Shown piece by piece: positions 6,673 to 7,929 of a DNA stretch of 7,929 nucleotides (position 1 is its first letter; each line of letters opens with the position of its first letter). The translations under genes and the position numbers were made by a program. Source of the DNA: an uncultured beta proteobacterium (lineage in GTDB: Bacteria > Pseudomonadota > Gammaproteobacteria > Burkholderiales > Burkholderiaceae); NCBI GenBank assembly GCA_903938955.1, contig CAJAFJ010000333.1:1-7929 (forward strand), read 5' to 3'. Under the pieces are notes generated by a model, which saw only the letters and a list, made by a program, of their open reading frames with translations, had not been told where the DNA came from and did not search any database.

Positions 6673-7925
6673 GCGCGCTGACGCAACGACTGAGTGGCTG
6701 GTTCGGCGGGCTGACCAGCCCGGTCGCCGAAGTCCTGCCGGTGCGTCTGGGGGCCCGGCGCAGTAGCGCCATGGGCAGTGCGCCGTCGCGCGAATTGGGC
6801 TTTGACCAGCCGCTGGTCTGGGTCATCGTGGCGCTGTTGTCCTGGGGCCTGGTGATGGTGTATTCGGCCTCAATTGCGATGCCGGAAAACCCCCGTTTTG
6901 CCAACTACACGCACACCTATTTCCTGTCGCGTCACGCGATCTGGCTGGTGCTGTCGTTTATCGCGGCCCTGCTGGCGTTTCAGGTACCGGTCGCGACCTG
7001 GGAAAAAGCGGCGCCCTGGTTGTTTGTCGGGTCCCTGGTGCTGCTGGCGGCAGTCTTGATGCCGGGCATCGGTAAAAAAGTCTACGGTGCCCGCCGCTGG
7101 ATTGCGTTGGGGCCGATCAGTTTTCAGCCCTCCGAGATGGTCAAGTTCACCGTGCTGCTCTACGCCGCTGATTACATGGTGCGCAAGATGGAGGTCAAAG
7201 AGCGTTTCTTTCGCGCCGTGCTGCCGATGGGCGCGGCGGTGGCGGTGGCGGGCGTGCTGCTGCTGGCCGAGCCGGACATGGGCGCCTTCATGGTGATTGC
7301 CGTGATTGCCATGGGCATTCTGTTTTTGGGCGGCGTCAACGCCCGCATGTTCTTTTTGATTGTGGCCGTGTTGCTGGTCGCTTTCAGCGTGATGATCGCC
7401 ACCAGCGAATTCCGGCGCGAGCGCATTTTTGCCTACCTCGACCCCTGGAGCGAGCGCAACGCACTGGCCAAGGGCTACCAGCTGACCCACTCGCTGATCG
7501 CCATCGGGCGCGGCGAGATTTTTGGCGTTGGGCTGGGCGGCAGTGTTGAAAAACTGCACTGGTTGCCCGAAGCGCACACCGACTTTTTGCTGGCCGTGAT
7601 TGGCGAAGAGTTCGGGCTGGTCGGCGTGGTGATGGTCATTGGCCTGTTCCTGTGGTTGACGCGCCGCATGATGCACATCGGGCGGCAGGCGATTGCGCTG
7701 GACCGGGTGTTTGCCGGGCTGGTGGCGCAGGGCGTGGGCATCTGGATGGGCTTTCAGGCCTTCATCAACATGGGGGTGAACCTGGGCGCCTTGCCGACCA
7801 AAGGCTTGACCTTGCCGCTGATGAGCTACGGCGGCTCGGCTATTCTGGTCAACCTGGTAGCGCTGGCCGTCGTGCTGCGCATTGATTATGAAAACCGCCA
7901 GTTGATGCACGGAGGCCGCGTATGA
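6669..7925 (+). CDS. ftsW: Septal SEDS peptidoglycan glycosyltransferase FtsW
   Basis: Inner-membrane SEDS-family polymerase that joins lipid II into glycan strands at the septum, working with FtsI. The 418-residue protein has a cytoplasmic N-terminal segment of about 45 residues, then multiple hydrophobic helices beginning at [20 protein letters not shown]. Family signatures: [21 protein letters not shown] (split here as GARRWIALG and PSE at residues 154-156), AEPDMG ending at residue 205, [32 protein letters not shown] with Asp305 (7581-7583) at the position of the putative catalytic Asp of SEDS proteins, and [13 protein letters not shown] to SYGGSA (about 367-391). Helix order and the GLxxPxxSYGGS-type ending fit FtsW/RodA; the place between murD and murG decides for FtsW. 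The start is GTG 6669 (GTGA overlap with the murD stop); ATG 6771 would remove 34 residues but leave every helix intact. The stop overlaps the murG start as ATGA. Confidence 0.95.
   Translation: MSALTQRLSGWFGGLTSPVAEVLPVRLGARRSSAMGSAPSRELGFDQPLVWVIVALLSWGLVMVYSASIAMPENPRFANYTHTYFLSRHAIWLVLSFIAALLAFQVPVATWEKAAPWLFVGSLVLLAAVLMPGIGKKVYGARRWIALGPISFQPSEMVKFTVLLYAADYMVRKMEVKERFFRAVLPMGAAVAVAGVLLLAEPDMGAFMVIAVIAMGILFLGGVNARMFFLIVAVLLVAFSVMIATSEFRRERIFAYLDPWSERNALAKGYQLTHSLIAIGRGEIFGVGLGGSVEKLHWLPEAHTDFLLAVIGEEFGLVGVVMVIGLFLWLTRRMMHIGRQAIALDRVFAGLVAQGVGIWMGFQAFINMGVNLGALPTKGLTLPLMSYGGSAILVNLVALAVVLRIDYENRQLMHGGRV
7911..7915 (+). promoter_or_regulatory. Ribosome binding site of murG
   Basis: GGAGG, a full core Shine-Dalgarno within the last codons of ftsW, lies 6 bases before ATG 7922. 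It is the strongest such site in the window and supports a real gene starting at the edge. Confidence 0.7.
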
Positions 7926-7929
7926 GCAA
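7922..7929 (+). CDS. murG: Start of a gene cut by the window end, expected murG
   Basis: Only ATG AGC AA is visible (Met-Ser and a partial codon), overlapping the ftsW stop as ATGA behind a strong GGAGG. The identity is inferred solely from the conserved dcw order, in which murG, the lipid II-forming N-acetylglucosaminyltransferase, follows ftsW. No MurG sequence is visible to confirm it. Confidence 0.6.

Noticed and set aside
6870..7910. 346-codon open frame on the - strand opposite ftsW
   Set aside because: It is very rich in His and Gln because it reads the complement of codons for membrane helices; it is a shadow of ftsW.
1..7929. CRISPR arrays, insertion sequences, tRNA/rRNA genes, phage or defence genes
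   Set aside because: Nearly every base belongs to conserved cell-wall genes; I saw no repeat-spacer pattern, terminal inverted repeats or RNA gene signatures.

Overview
The window is a continuous, one-direction piece of a bacterial dcw (division and cell wall) cluster, with all genes on the + strand: ftsI (3' part) - murE-murF (one fused gene) - mraY - murD - ftsW - murG (first 8 bases only). This is the canonical dcw order. The GC-rich coding sequence, the fusion of MurE and MurF into one reading frame, and the wording of MurF, MurD and FtsW point to a betaproteobacterium of the order Burkholderiales, most likely Comamonadaceae (Rhodoferax/Polaromonas-like). The taxonomic call rests on recalled family patterns, not on a search.

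Layout. 1-923 is the C-terminal transpeptidase part of the septal penicillin-binding protein FtsI. 923-3877 is a 984-residue MurE-MurF fusion. A 21-base gap (3878-3898) leads to mraY (3899-5077). After 2 bases comes murD (5080-6672), then ftsW (6669-7925), which overlaps murD by 4 bases. murG begins at 7922, overlapping ftsW by 4 bases, and runs off the end. No intergenic stretch exceeds 21 bases, and I see no internal promoter, terminator, RNA gene, repeat array or mobile element. Transcription must therefore come from upstream of the window, with translation passed on through overlapping stop/start codons.

How the genes work together. MurD adds D-Glu to UDP-MurNAc-L-Ala. The MurE half adds the third residue (meso-diaminopimelate, judged from a DNPR motif), and the MurF half adds D-Ala-D-Ala. 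MraY moves the finished phospho-MurNAc-pentapeptide onto undecaprenyl phosphate at the inner membrane (lipid I), and MurG makes lipid II. FtsW (SEDS glycosyltransferase) and FtsI (transpeptidase) polymerise and crosslink it at the septum.

Assessment. This is a conserved core region and I found no undescribed system. The points worth a second look are the nearly linkerless MurE-MurF junction, the apparent absence from the MurF half of the lysine that is carbamylated in E. coli MurF, a small well-initiated reading frame bridging the murEF stop and the mraY start, and extra segments in MurD.
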